Shown here in pieces: positions 50,607 through 59,052 of a stretch of DNA of 64,000 nt. Made by a program: the position numbers and the translations under genes. A model generated the notes under the pieces. It was given only the letters and a program-made list of their open reading frames with translations. It did no database searches and was not told the origin of the DNA. Source of the DNA: Chitinophagaceae bacterium (GTDB lineage Bacteria; Bacteroidota; Bacteroidia; Chitinophagales; Chitinophagaceae); contig JADKIE010000001.1 in the NCBI GenBank assembly GCA_016721385.1, positions 483,501 to 547,500 on the forward strand, written 5' to 3'. Positions within the stretch are counted from its first letter, which is position 1, and every line of letters starts with the position of its first letter.

Positions 50607-53259
50607 ATGAAGAAAATTTTAGTTTTTATAGTTACAGTTTTATTTTTTTTAACCTCAAGTGCAAATCATATTGTTGGGGGTGAGGTGTTTTATCAATATT
50701 TAGGAGCTGGCACTCAACCCAATACTAGCAAATACCAAGTTTCTTTACGATTATTTACTACATGTGGCCAAGCATGTGGAGGCAATACAGGGGTTGCATG
50801 CCCACCGGATAATCCAATTATTGGTATTTTTGTTAATACCCCACCTTACTCAAGATTTACAAATATTATATTAAATAAAACGGGGCAACCACAAATTAAC
50901 CTATCATATTACCCTCCATGTTTAACAAATAGACCAAGTGTTTGTTATCAGGTAAATACATACACAGGTACTGTCGATTTGCCAAATAATTCACAAGGTT
51001 ATAGGCTGGCATATCAAAACTGTTGTAGAGCTACTGCCCGAAATGTTCCAAATAATAATCCGTTGAGTACCAGCAATCAACATGGCGCAGCTTATGAGGC
51101 AACTTTGCCGGGTACAAATTTGCTGCCTGCAGGAAATAATTCTACCGCTATCGTAAGACTAAAAGACACAGCATTAATTTGTTATAATAGCCAATTCTCA
51201 CTTGAATTTGGCGCTGACGATTCAGATGGTGATTCATTAAGTTATCAATTTTTGGCTGCCTACGATGGAGGTTCTTTTCCAAGTGGCGATGATACGAGAG
51301 AACCCGATAATCCTTTATACCATTCTTTACCTTATACAGCAGGGTTTTCAGGGGCTTTCCCACTAGGAAATAATGTTACTATTAATCCGCAAACCGGACT
51401 CATTTCAGGTATATCTCCAAATAATATTGGACTTTATGTTGTTAACGTTATTGTTAGAGAATGGAGGAATGGGGTAAATATTGCTGAACATAGAAAAGAT
51501 TTCTTAGTTAGAGTTAACGATTGCGAAATACCCGATGCCAATTTAATACTTAGGCCAACAACATGCGATGGGTTTACACTTGATTTTCAAAATGATGGAT
51601 CTAATGCAAGTGTAACTACTTGGCTATGGGATTTTGGCGACCCTGCCTCTGCTCCAAATAACACATCCACATCGGCTACGCCAAATCACACTTTTTCAGC
51701 AGCTGGAAATTATACAGTAAAACTTTACGTAAATAAGGGTTAGCTTGCGAAGACTCGGCACAAACCATCGTCAAAGTCTACCCTGGCTTCCGTCCGGCCT
51801 TTGAAGTACTTGGTCAATGCAAAACACACCTATTCAATTCAACGATTTATCACAACACGATTTTGGTACAATATTTAAATGGACATGGAATTTTGACGAC
51901 CCAAGCTCAGGTGCCAACAACACATCTACCATAAAAAACCCAACACATATTTTTGCCAACTCAGGTACCTATCATGTTACACTTTTAGTTGAAAGCGATA
52001 AGGGCTGTAGTGCCACAATACCGCAAGATGTTGTAGTACAAGATAAACCTGCGTTTACCGTTTTCCCTAAAGACACACTTATTTGCACTGTAGATACCTT
52101 ACAAATTAGTGTAACTGGTACAGGCTCTGTTACTTGGAGCCCCAATTACATGATAAGCGATGTAAACTCACAAACCCCATTGGTTAGCCCCGATGTTACA
52201 ACAACGTATGCTGTGTTATTTACAGATGCATTTGGATGCAAAGGCAATGATGCAGTAAAAATAAATGTGGTAGACAGGGTTACACAAGGCAGCGATTACG
52301 ATACTACCATTTGCACCAACGATGCAGTTATCCTTCGCTTAAACAGTAATGCATTGTACTATACCTGGACACCTAATGATGGAACGCTCAACAGCACTTC
52401 CATAAAAAACCCAACAGCAACACCGCTATCGCAAACTTATTATCATGTAATTGGTAAAATAAGTGATAAGTGCTTTGCCGAAAATACTATTAAAGTTACA
52501 CCTGTACCTTACCCAACCGTAGTAGCACCGGATGTAAGTATTTGTTTTGGCAAATCTACCCAACTACAGGCAAGCGGAGTCAGTAGTTATAACTGGAGTC
52601 CACGTACTTTTTTAAGCAGCACAACTATAGCCAATCCGCAAGTTATAAACCCTACTAACAGTGTACTGTATACGCTAACGGTGAGAGATATTTTGGGCTG
52701 CCCAAAACCGGTACAAAAAACCGTACGCCTCAATGTAGTTAAAATTATTGCCAATGCAGGCCCAAGAGATACAAGTGTTGTACTTGGCCAGCCATTACAA
52801 TTAAATGCAACCGGTGGCACAAACTATTTGTGGATTAATGATACCCGTTGGTTAAGCAGCACCATAATACACAACCCAATTGCATTGCCGCAAAGCGATA
52901 TCGAGTACATAGTACAGGTTAGCGATATTAACGGTTGCTTTGCGTTTGATAGCATACGAGTTAAGCTGTACAGAGTTTCACCTGGCTTGTATGTACCCAA
53001 TGCGTTTACGCCAAATAGTGATGGTAAAAATGATATCTTCCGCCCAATAGTTTTAGGCATTAAATCTTTAGATTTATTTCAGGTTTACAATCGCTTTGGC
53101 CAAATGGTGTATAGTGGTACAGATATTACACAAGGTTGGGATGGTACATTTGGCGGACGCCCCCAAGACCCTGCCAACTTTGTATGGATAGCCGAAGCTA
53201 CAGATTACACAGGCAAAAAAATTAAGCGTAAGGGCAATGTGATATTAATACGTCAATAG
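50607..53259 (+). CDS. Large secreted PKD-domain protein with T9SS type B (gliding-motility-type) C-terminal domain (frameshifted)
   Basis: About 885 residues. Start at ATG 50607 (MKKILVFIVTVLFFLTSSAN); the in-frame TTG at 50589 would add six residues. After the signal peptide come HIVGGEVFYQYLG and a cysteine-rich domain with paired motifs, then PKD domains (TTWLWDFGDPASAPNNTST; FKWTWNFDDPSSGANNTST), Ig-like units (TICTNDAVILRLNSNALYY), and the C-terminal CHU_C/type B sorting domain: LYVPNAFTPNSDGKNDIFRP, VYNRFGQMVYSG, GWDGTFGGRPQDPANFVW. Type B signals export through the type IX system to the surface. One A is missing at ~51738 (NKGLACEDSAQTIVKVYPG in the restored frame) and another at ~51822 (GQCKNTPIQFNDLS). 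Probably an adhesin. Confidence 0.87.
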
Positions 53260-53399
53260 AACACAGATTGAACGGATTAAAAAGACTAGCACAGATTTTT
53301 TCTGTGCTTTTTTATTAATTCAAGAGCAACTATTTATAGTTAATCTTGCTACCAAATTGTAAAGCAATGAATTTAAGAGTCTAATTACAAATGTTGAAG

Positions 53400-53501
53400 C
53401 TACAGTAGTACATTTGTTGAACAAAGCTGTATGGCAAGAACGGGCTCTATTCGTTCTTGCCTTGACTTTTTTGCTACTTTTTGCGTCAAGGCAAAAAGTA
53501 G
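53400..53501 (+). repeat. Two-hairpin dispersed element, copy R2
   Basis: Box CTACAGTAGTACATTTG (53400-53416). Hairpin 1: GGCAAGAACG (53433-53442) with CGTTCTTGCC (53452-53461). Hairpin 2: CTACTTTTTGC (53474-53484) with GCAAAAAGTAG (53491-53501). Ends 16 bases before the M14 carboxypeptidase ATG. Confidence 0.88.
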
Positions 53502-53517
53502 AATTAAAATTAAATAG

Positions 53518-55239
53518 ATGAAAAGATTTTTACTTTTTTTTGCAATGTTCACCTTGCAAAAAACACAAGCCCAACAAACCCCTTTCGAAAAAAGCAACGG
53601 CCTGCAAACCGCCACATATTTTCAGGCAATAGATTGGTATAAAAATCTCGATAAAAAATACAACCAGGTATTGGTAAAAGAAATGGGCACTACCGATGCC
53701 GGCTACCCGTTACATTTAGTAATGGTAAGTAATGATGGTAAGTTTGATGCAGTACAGTGGCATAAGCAAAACAAAATAGTAATTTTAGTCAACAATGGCA
53801 TACATCCCGGCGAGCCAGATGGTATTGATGCCAGTATGATGTTGGTAAGAGATATAGCAGTAAAAAAAATTATATTGCCCGAAAATGTGGCGTTGGCATT
53901 TATACCGGTATATAATATTGGCGGTTGCTTAAACAGAGGCAGCACAAGCCGGGTAAATCAAAACGGCCCGTTGGAGTATGGCTTTAGAGGCAACTCCCAA
54001 AACCTGGATTTGAATAGAGATTTCACAAAATGCGATAGCAAAGAAGCAAAATCATTTACACAAATTTTTCAATTACTCGATCCCGATATTTTTATAGATA
54101 ACCATGTAAGCGATGGTGCCGATTATCAACACACCATGACCCTGCTTACCACACAATACGATAAACTAAGTGCCGATTTGGGAGGATGGTTAAGAGATAC
54201 ATTTGAGCCACAGTTATACAAAGGAATGGAAGATAAAAAATGGGATATGGTTCCTTACGTTAATTTCGAAACAGCCAGCCCCGATAAAGGAATGGAAATG
54301 TTTTTTGATCCGCCACGTTATTCATCCGGCTATGCGGCCTTATTTCAAACAATAGCTTTTGTGCCCGAAACACACATGCTAAAACCATTTAAAGACAGAG
54401 TATTATCTACCTATGCACTAATGCAAACCGTTATTGAAAAAGCAGCCATCAACGCAATAGAATTAATTAAACAACGCAGCAAAGCCAAAGCCGAAACTAT
54501 AAAAGAAAAAAGCTGGCCGTTATCGTGGAGTATAGATACCATCAAGCACACGTTGGTAACGTTTAAAGGTTACGAGCAAGCCTTTAAACCAAGTGATGCT
54601 ACAGGCTTGCAACGAATGTATTACGATAGAACAAAACCATTTACACAGCAAATTAAATTTTATAACACGTTTAATCCATCTAACTTTATTACCACACCAA
54701 AAGCCTATATCATTCCGCAAGGATGGTATGCCGTTATTGATTTATTAAAACTAAATAATGTAATACTAAAACAATTTAATAACGATACTGTTATGAATGT
54801 AGAAGCCTATAAAATTGAGGAGTACAAAAGCCTAACCCGGCCTTACGAAAAACACCATAAAAACAATAGTGTAAAAACATCTGCATCAACACAAAAAATA
54901 AAATTTTTAAAAGGCGATTATATTGTTTACTTAAATCAACCGGCCAACAGGTATTTAGTTGAAATGCTTGAACCTACAGGCGACGACAGTTTTTTTGCCT
55001 GGAATTTTTTTGATGCCATTCTTCAGCAAAAAGAAGGCTACAGCGATTATCGCTGGGATGATGTAGCAGCCGAGATTTTAAAAAACAATCCCGATATAAA
55101 AACTAAGTTAAACGAAAAGAAAAAAGCCGATTCCAAATTTGCCGCAGATGCATCGGCTCAACTAAATTTCATTTACAAAAACTCCTCTTATTACGAGCCA
55201 ATTCATAACAGATATCCTGTGTACAGATTGGTTAAGTAA
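53518..55239 (+). CDS. Secreted M14-family zinc carboxypeptidase
   Basis: 573 residues, complete. Signal peptide (MKRFLLFFAMFTLQKTQAQ). Zinc ligands: NNGIHPGEPDGIDASMM (HPGE gives His and Glu) and the later His in DIFIDNHVSDGADY. LDLNRDFTKCDS carries the Asn-Arg of the substrate pocket, and VPETHMLKPF the catalytic Glu. The C-terminal ~230 residues are a beta-rich accessory region with no recognised fold. M14 enzymes remove C-terminal residues from peptides or trim cell-wall peptides; exported here, so it probably digests extracellular or periplasmic peptides. It follows the R2 repeat element directly. Confidence 0.92.
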   Translation: MKRFLLFFAMFTLQKTQAQQTPFEKSNGLQTATYFQAIDWYKNLDKKYNQVLVKEMGTTDAGYPLHLVMVSNDGKFDAVQWHKQNKIVILVNNGIHPGEPDGIDASMMLVRDIAVKKIILPENVALAFIPVYNIGGCLNRGSTSRVNQNGPLEYGFRGNSQNLDLNRDFTKCDSKEAKSFTQIFQLLDPDIFIDNHVSDGADYQHTMTLLTTQYDKLSADLGGWLRDTFEPQLYKGMEDKKWDMVPYVNFETASPDKGMEMFFDPPRYSSGYAALFQTIAFVPETHMLKPFKDRVLSTYALMQTVIEKAAINAIELIKQRSKAKAETIKEKSWPLSWSIDTIKHTLVTFKGYEQAFKPSDATGLQRMYYDRTKPFTQQIKFYNTFNPSNFITTPKAYIIPQGWYAVIDLLKLNNVILKQFNNDTVMNVEAYKIEEYKSLTRPYEKHHKNNSVKTSASTQKIKFLKGDYIVYLNQPANRYLVEMLEPTGDDSFFAWNFFDAILQQKEGYSDYRWDDVAAEILKNNPDIKTKLNEKKKADSKFAADASAQLNFIYKNSSYYEPIHNRYPVYRLVK

Positions 55240-55282
55240 TATTGAATTAATCATAGCCAAATTTGCAGTATTAATATAGAAT

Positions 55283-55310
55283 TATTAATGCAAAAATTAT
55301 TGCATTAATA
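55283..55310 (+). terminator. Perfect 11-bp hairpin after the M14 gene
   Basis: TATTAATGCAA, loop AAATTA, TTGCATTAATA, 43 bases after the stop. No T-run follows, so its use as terminator is uncertain. Confidence 0.4.
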
Positions 55311-55350
55311 GTAGTTAGCTATGCTAAGAGTAGAGTTACAAGTGTTGAAG

Positions 55351-55452
55351 CTACAGTAGTACAAAAGGCCAATAAAGTTGTTCGGCAGGAACGGGCTGTA
55401 TTCGTTCCTGCCTTGACTTTTTTGTTACTTTTTGCGTCAAGGCAAAAAGTAA
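55351..55452 (+). repeat. Two-hairpin dispersed element, copy R3
   Basis: Box CTACAGTAGTACAAAAGG (55351-55368). Hairpin 1: GGCAGGAACG (55384-55393) with CGTTCCTGCC (55403-55412). Hairpin 2: TTACTTTTTGC (55425-55435) with GCAAAAAGTAA (55442-55452). Lies between convergent genes (M14 and MFS). Confidence 0.88.
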
Positions 55453-55511
55453 GTAAAATAAAAATAAATGCCTAAAAAATCAATCTTCACTCCTTATAAG
55501 TTAAATCCTAT

Positions 55512-56693
55512 TTAAAAAATCTTCCTTGCAATAAAAAGCGTTATCATCATTGCAGCAATCCCAATATATCCCAGCCAATGGTAATGAGCAATACTAGCAT
55601 CTGCATTTTTAGTAACAATAAAACCCGCCGTAAGCGATGCAAGCCCACTACCCAATTGCTGCATACTGCTGTTAAAGCTTTGAAAACTACCTCTGTACTC
55701 CGGCTTTACCACATTACTAACCATAGCTTGTGCAGTAACACCTCTGCCGGTAGAAACCGTAAACCACAAACCAAAAAGCACCAATACAATCCAGTAAGGA
55801 ATAGTAATAAGGTTGGTAACCAACCACATCATAGGCAGCGATAGCAAAAGGCAAATGGTAAATATTTTTAGTTTGCCAATTTTATCCGATAATCTGCCCA
55901 AAAAATTAGCCGATATAAATGCTGCAATACCGCCTACCAAATAAATTAACGGAGTTAAATGTTTACTGTATCCCAAATTAAACTCCATATACGGATTAAT
56001 AAAAGGCACAATAATAAAATGAGCAAACATCATCATCCCCGAAAAAATTAAAGCCTTGTACTGTGCATCATCTTTAAATACAGCAACAAAACCTTCTGTA
56101 TTAAACCTTGCCTTTCCACTGGTTTTTAAATGCATATTCATGGCAGGCAAAAAATAAATGAGCATGGGAATTAGTAAAACACCAAGGCTTGCAATAAAAA
56201 TAAACGGAGCATGCCACGATATTAAGTTGGCCAAATATAACGCCAGCGGAATGCCAACAGTACTGGCCACAGCAAACGACGACATTACTGCACCCATTGC
56301 CCTGCCTCTGCGTTCGTACACAAACAAATCAGCAATTATGGAAATTACCTGAGCGCCAATCATGCCGCCAAAAACACCGGCAATAATACGGGCAATCAAT
56401 AAAAAATGATACGATGGGGCAAAGCCGCAGGCAAATGTGGCTGCCAAAAAACCACCATATGCAAATATTAAAATCTTTTTACGGTCAAACCCATCCACAA
56501 AAAAAGCAGCCATAAAGCCCGATGCACTGGCACTTAACGTATAACTGGCCACTAAAAAACTAAACTGCTGAGGCGATATTTTAAAAAAAGGCATCAGGTA
56601 ATTACCCAATGGCATCATAATCATAAAATCCAGTATATGTGTAAAATTGAGTGCAGCCAGCAAAAACACAATAATCCGTTCCTTCTTTGTCAT
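55512..56693 (-). CDS. MFS transporter
   Basis: 393 residues with about 12 hydrophobic segments, the usual MFS length. Starts KKERIIVFLLAALNFTHILD (part), with motif-A-like sequences VDGFDRKKILIFAYGG between helices 2 and 3 and FLGRLSDKIGKLKIF between helices 8 and 9, and the antiporter-type helix 5 stretch AVMSSFAVASTVGIPLALYL. It resembles the AraJ/drug-efflux branch of the superfamily. The substrate is not predictable from sequence alone. It is divergent from rpsF with a 237-base gap that holds the rpsF promoter, and convergent with the M14 gene. Confidence 0.9.
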   Translation of the reverse strand: MTKKERIIVFLLAALNFTHILDFMIMMPLGNYLMPFFKISPQQFSFLVASYTLSASASGFMAAFFVDGFDRKKILIFAYGGFLAATFACGFAPSYHFLLIARIIAGVFGGMIGAQVISIIADLFVYERRGRAMGAVMSSFAVASTVGIPLALYLANLISWHAPFIFIASLGVLLIPMLIYFLPAMNMHLKTSGKARFNTEGFVAVFKDDAQYKALIFSGMMMFAHFIIVPFINPYMEFNLGYSKHLTPLIYLVGGIAAFISANFLGRLSDKIGKLKIFTICLLLSLPMMWLVTNLITIPYWIVLVLFGLWFTVSTGRGVTAQAMVSNVVKPEYRGSFQSFNSSMQQLGSGLASLTAGFIVTKNADASIAHYHWLGYIGIAAMMITLFIARKIF

Positions 56694-56842
56694 ATTAAGG
56701 TTTAAGCAGCAAATTTATTGATTTTCAAGTACATACATTTACCATTTACGTAATCGAAATTTGTAATTACCAAATAGTAGTAAAAATCACTAAAAGCAGC
56801 GTATTTATTCATTTTTCATTATTAAATCTTAATTATTTTACC

Positions 56843-56869
56843 TACCTTTGCTGCCCGTTAAAAAAACGG
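56843..56869 (+). promoter_or_regulatory. rpsF-rpsR-rplI promoter -7 box and leader hairpin
   Basis: TACCTTTG (56843-56850) is an exact -7 box. It is followed by CCGTT-AAAAA-AACGG (56855-56869), a 5-bp hairpin that would lie at the very 5' end of a ~77-base leader. The rpsA leader carries the same sequence block (13437-13452). Confidence 0.75.
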
Positions 56870-56930
56870 AATTAACAATATTTATAACTGTTTCTTACTA
56901 AAATAGATAAGGAACACAAAACAAGGGAAA

Positions 56931-57287
56931 ATGAACAATTACGAATTGATGGTGATTTTTACCCCTGTGCTATCTGACGACGAATTTAAAGCCGCTCAGA
57001 AAAGATATGCCGACCTCGTTAAAGAAAACGGTGGTGAGGTAGTGCACAGCAACCCATGGGGACTAAAATCACTGGCCTATCCCATTGCCAAAAAAACCAC
57101 AGGTTTATATTGGGTAATGGAGTATCAAGCGCCATCCAGCTTCAATGAAAAGTTGAAAATTCAGCTTTTACGTGACGAATCACAAATGCGTTACATGTTT
57201 ACTGCACTCGACAAATACGCCGTTGAGTACAATACCAAAAAGAGAGGTGGCGTAAAATCTTCTAACACCGAAAAAGCGGAGGCATAA
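56931..57287 (+). CDS. rpsF: 30S ribosomal protein S6
   Basis: 118 residues. Starts MNNYELMVIFTPVLSDDEFK with the family's NYE start; the core NPWGLKSLAYPIAKKTTGLY and LKIQLLRDESQMRYMF follows, then a basic tail (NTKKRGGVKSS) typical of the phylum. S6 binds 16S rRNA with S18. First gene of the rpsF-rpsR-rplI operon; rpsR starts 2 bases after its stop. Confidence 0.97.
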   Translation: MNNYELMVIFTPVLSDDEFKAAQKRYADLVKENGGEVVHSNPWGLKSLAYPIAKKTTGLYWVMEYQAPSSFNEKLKIQLLRDESQMRYMFTALDKYAVEYNTKKRGGVKSSNTEKAEA

Positions 57288-57289
57288 TC

Positions 57290-57553
57290 ATGGCAAAAAA
57301 TGAAATAAAATACCTTACTGCAATTAAAGCAGATAAGCGTCCAAAAAAATACTGCCGCTTTAAAAAAATGGGTATCCGTTATATCGATTATAAGGATGCC
57401 GAATTTTTAAAGAAGTTTATTAACGAACAAGGAAGATTATTACCTCGTCGTATCACCGGTAACTCTTTAAAGTTTCAACGTAAAGTAAGCGATGCAGTAA
57501 AAAAAGCCCGTCAAATGGCTATTTTACCATACGTAACAGATTTATTGAAATAA
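57290..57553 (+). CDS. rpsR: 30S ribosomal protein S18
   Basis: 87 residues, slightly longer than the E. coli protein at its N-terminus. Conserved core: KYCRFKKMGIRYIDYKDAEF, LLPRRITGNSLKFQRKVSDA and KKARQMAILPYVTD. It pairs with S6 on the 30S platform. A single CxxxF remains of the zinc-type N-terminus (KYCRF). Operon position between rpsF and rplI. Confidence 0.97.
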   Translation: MAKNEIKYLTAIKADKRPKKYCRFKKMGIRYIDYKDAEFLKKFINEQGRLLPRRITGNSLKFQRKVSDAVKKARQMAILPYVTDLLK

Positions 57554-57588
57554 AATTTTTAACCACCCTAATCTTTAAATAGAGAAAG

Positions 57589-57604
57589 ACCGTTAGCTAA
57601 CGGT
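57589..57604 (+). promoter_or_regulatory. Palindrome ahead of rplI
   Basis: ACCGTTAGCTAACGGT is a perfect 16-base palindrome in the rpsR-rplI gap, ending 21 bases before the rplI ATG. As RNA its stem would have almost no loop, so a DNA site or an RNA duplex element are both possible. Confidence 0.45.
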
Positions 57605-57625
57605 TTGGGTAAAAATGCAAACACT

Positions 57626-58072
57626 ATGCAGGTAATATTAATACAGGATGTAAACAATTTAGGCGGTGTTAATGAGTTGGTAACTGTAAAAAACGGTTAC
57701 GGTCGTAACTACTTAATACCACAAAAATTTGCTGTAGAAGCCAATCCATCAAACATAAAAATGATGGAAGAAAAGAAGAAGCAACAAGCTAAAAAAGAAG
57801 CTAAATTATTAGCCGAAATTAATAGTGTAATTGCAGTATTAACCGATGGAGCTTTAAAAATTGGAGCAAAAACCGGTACTACAGGCAAAATTTTTGGTAG
57901 CGTAACCACCGTTCAAATAGCACGTGCTATTAAAGAACAAAAAGGCTACGAAATCGATCGCCGCCGCATCACTATTATAGATGATGTAAAAGAATTAGGA
58001 ACATACAAAGCAAAAATCGATTTTGGTAACGGCAACGAAACCGAAGTAGATTTTGAAGTAGTTTCCGAGTAA
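57626..58072 (+). CDS. rplI: 50S ribosomal protein L9
   Basis: 148 residues from the ATG at 57626, which gives the family's start MQVILIQDVNNLGGVNE; the in-frame TTG at 57605 follows the palindrome and adds seven unlikely residues. N-terminal domain with VKNGYGRNYLIPQKFA, long connecting helix (EEKKKQQAKKEAKLLAEI), and C-terminal domain (KIFGSVTTVQIARAIKEQKG). L9 binds 23S rRNA near the L1 stalk. Last gene of the operon; a strong terminator follows 23 bases after the stop. Confidence 0.97.
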   Translation: MQVILIQDVNNLGGVNELVTVKNGYGRNYLIPQKFAVEANPSNIKMMEEKKKQQAKKEAKLLAEINSVIAVLTDGALKIGAKTGTTGKIFGSVTTVQIARAIKEQKGYEIDRRRITIIDDVKELGTYKAKIDFGNGNETEVDFEVVSE

Positions 58073-58095
58073 TTTACACACAACAAAATACTACA

Positions 58096-58130
58096 CAAAC
58101 GCCCCGACTAATTTCGGGGCGTTTGTTTTT
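58096..58130 (+). terminator. Terminator of the rpsF operon
   Basis: CAAACGCCCCGA and TCGGGGCGTTTG form a perfect 12-bp stem around CTAATT, followed by TTTTT. Confidence 0.95.
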
Positions 58131-58159
58131 AAATAATGCCATCCATCCTAAGCATAATC

Positions 58160-58262
58160 TAAGTTTTCAAACAAAAAACTATAGCCCTCTGGCATAAAAC
58201 AACCCTGTCCTAACTCTCTCAGGAGATTGTATATCGTTCCTGCCCTACTTTTTTGTTACTAC
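58160..58262 (+). repeat. Two-hairpin dispersed element, decayed copy R4
   Basis: ACTATAGCCC, CTGGCA, GTATATCGTTCCTGCC and CTTTTTTGTTACT align with R6 (58620-58685), but the left arm of hairpin 1 and the right arm of hairpin 2 are degraded. Confidence 0.5.
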
Positions 58263-58321
58263 AAAGCAAAGTCAAAGAACACAAAAAAAGCTTGTTACTA
58301 ATTGGCATCGAATAAAAAGTG

Positions 58322-58463
58322 CTATAAGCCTAATGCGTACAATAGAATTTCAAAAGCACAGTTTACAATAGTACAAAAGCTTTATCAGGGAACAATCCCG
58401 AAAAGGGATGTAATCTTTTTCGGGGCTCCTTTTTTGGTATTTTTTGGGAGAAGCAAAAAAGTA
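58322..58463 (+). repeat. Two-hairpin dispersed element, copy R5, with 45-bp direct repeat
   Basis: 58322-58366 is an exact 45-base direct repeat of 58564-58608 (begins CTATAAGCCTAATGCG, ends GCACAGTTTAC). Then box TTTACAATAGTACAAAAGC; hairpin 1: CCCGAAAA (58397-58404) with TTTTCGGG (58417-58424); hairpin 2: TATTTTTTG (58438-58446) with CAAAAAAGTA (58454-58463). The ~100 bases between R5 and R6 show nothing else. Confidence 0.8.
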
Positions 58464-58563
58464 AATAATAAATAATAATAACCCTAAAAAAGAATGCAAT
58501 CCATTATAAATCCCTTTTTACTTATGCCGTAGTAAAGCATTAAACAAGCAAAAAAAATAAACT

Positions 58564-58706
58564 CTATAAGCCTAATGCGTACAATAGAATTTCAAAAGCA
58601 CAGTTTACTATGCACTTAAGAAGACCATAGCCCCTTGGCAGGAATGTGATGTATATCGTTCCTGCCTTGACTTTTTTGTTACTTTTTGTATCAAGACAAA
58701 AAGTAA
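58564..58706 (+). repeat. Two-hairpin dispersed element, copy R6, with 45-bp direct repeat
   Basis: Starts with the same 45 bases as R5 (58564-58608). Hairpin 1: GGCAGGAATG (58637-58646) with CGTTCCTGCC (58657-58666), one G-T pair. Hairpin 2: TTACTTTTTGT (58679-58689) with ACAAAAAGTAA (58696-58706). An apparent minus-strand ORF over this copy is an artefact. 58707-58938 holds nothing I can name. Confidence 0.85.
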
Positions 58707-58938
58707 ATAACAATAATAATTTTAAAAAGATATAATCCTTCCCGTGAACAATTATTGTTATACTAAGCAGAACCGAAATATTGAGATGCAAAAAAGCATA
58801 AACAACTACCACAATATCCTCAACAAATCCAGTCAGGCACAATCAACGTAATAAAAACAAAATCAATCAATTACACTCAAAATAGCCTCCAATCAATCAA
58901 ATTATCAACAAAAAACACCCACGTATCACTATAAACAC

Positions 58939-59052
58939 TATCTTTACGCAGTAATCAATGGTTTTAGTTTTTCGTATTGGCTGATTAAGGTTCAGTTCAT
59001 TGTAATAACTAAGGCATTAGGTTTTTTATTAATTTTTTAAAAGTTTTTTACA
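58939..59052 (+). promoter_or_regulatory. Probable promoter and long leader of the RRM gene
   Basis: TATCTTTA (58939-58946, 7 of 8 to TAnnTTTG) followed by a leader of about 100 bases without ORF, rich in T, reaching the RRM start. Long leaders like this are common ahead of cold-induced RNA-binding proteins; regulation by temperature is inference. Confidence 0.45.

Noticed and set aside
49636..58706. CRISPR array
   Set aside because: The repeats are kilobases apart or irregularly spaced and are themselves hairpin elements; there are no regular spacers and no cas genes.
58564..58842. Minus-strand ORF of 92 codons
   Set aside because: It is the reverse of repeat copy R6; composition comes from the hairpins, and there is no conserved feature.
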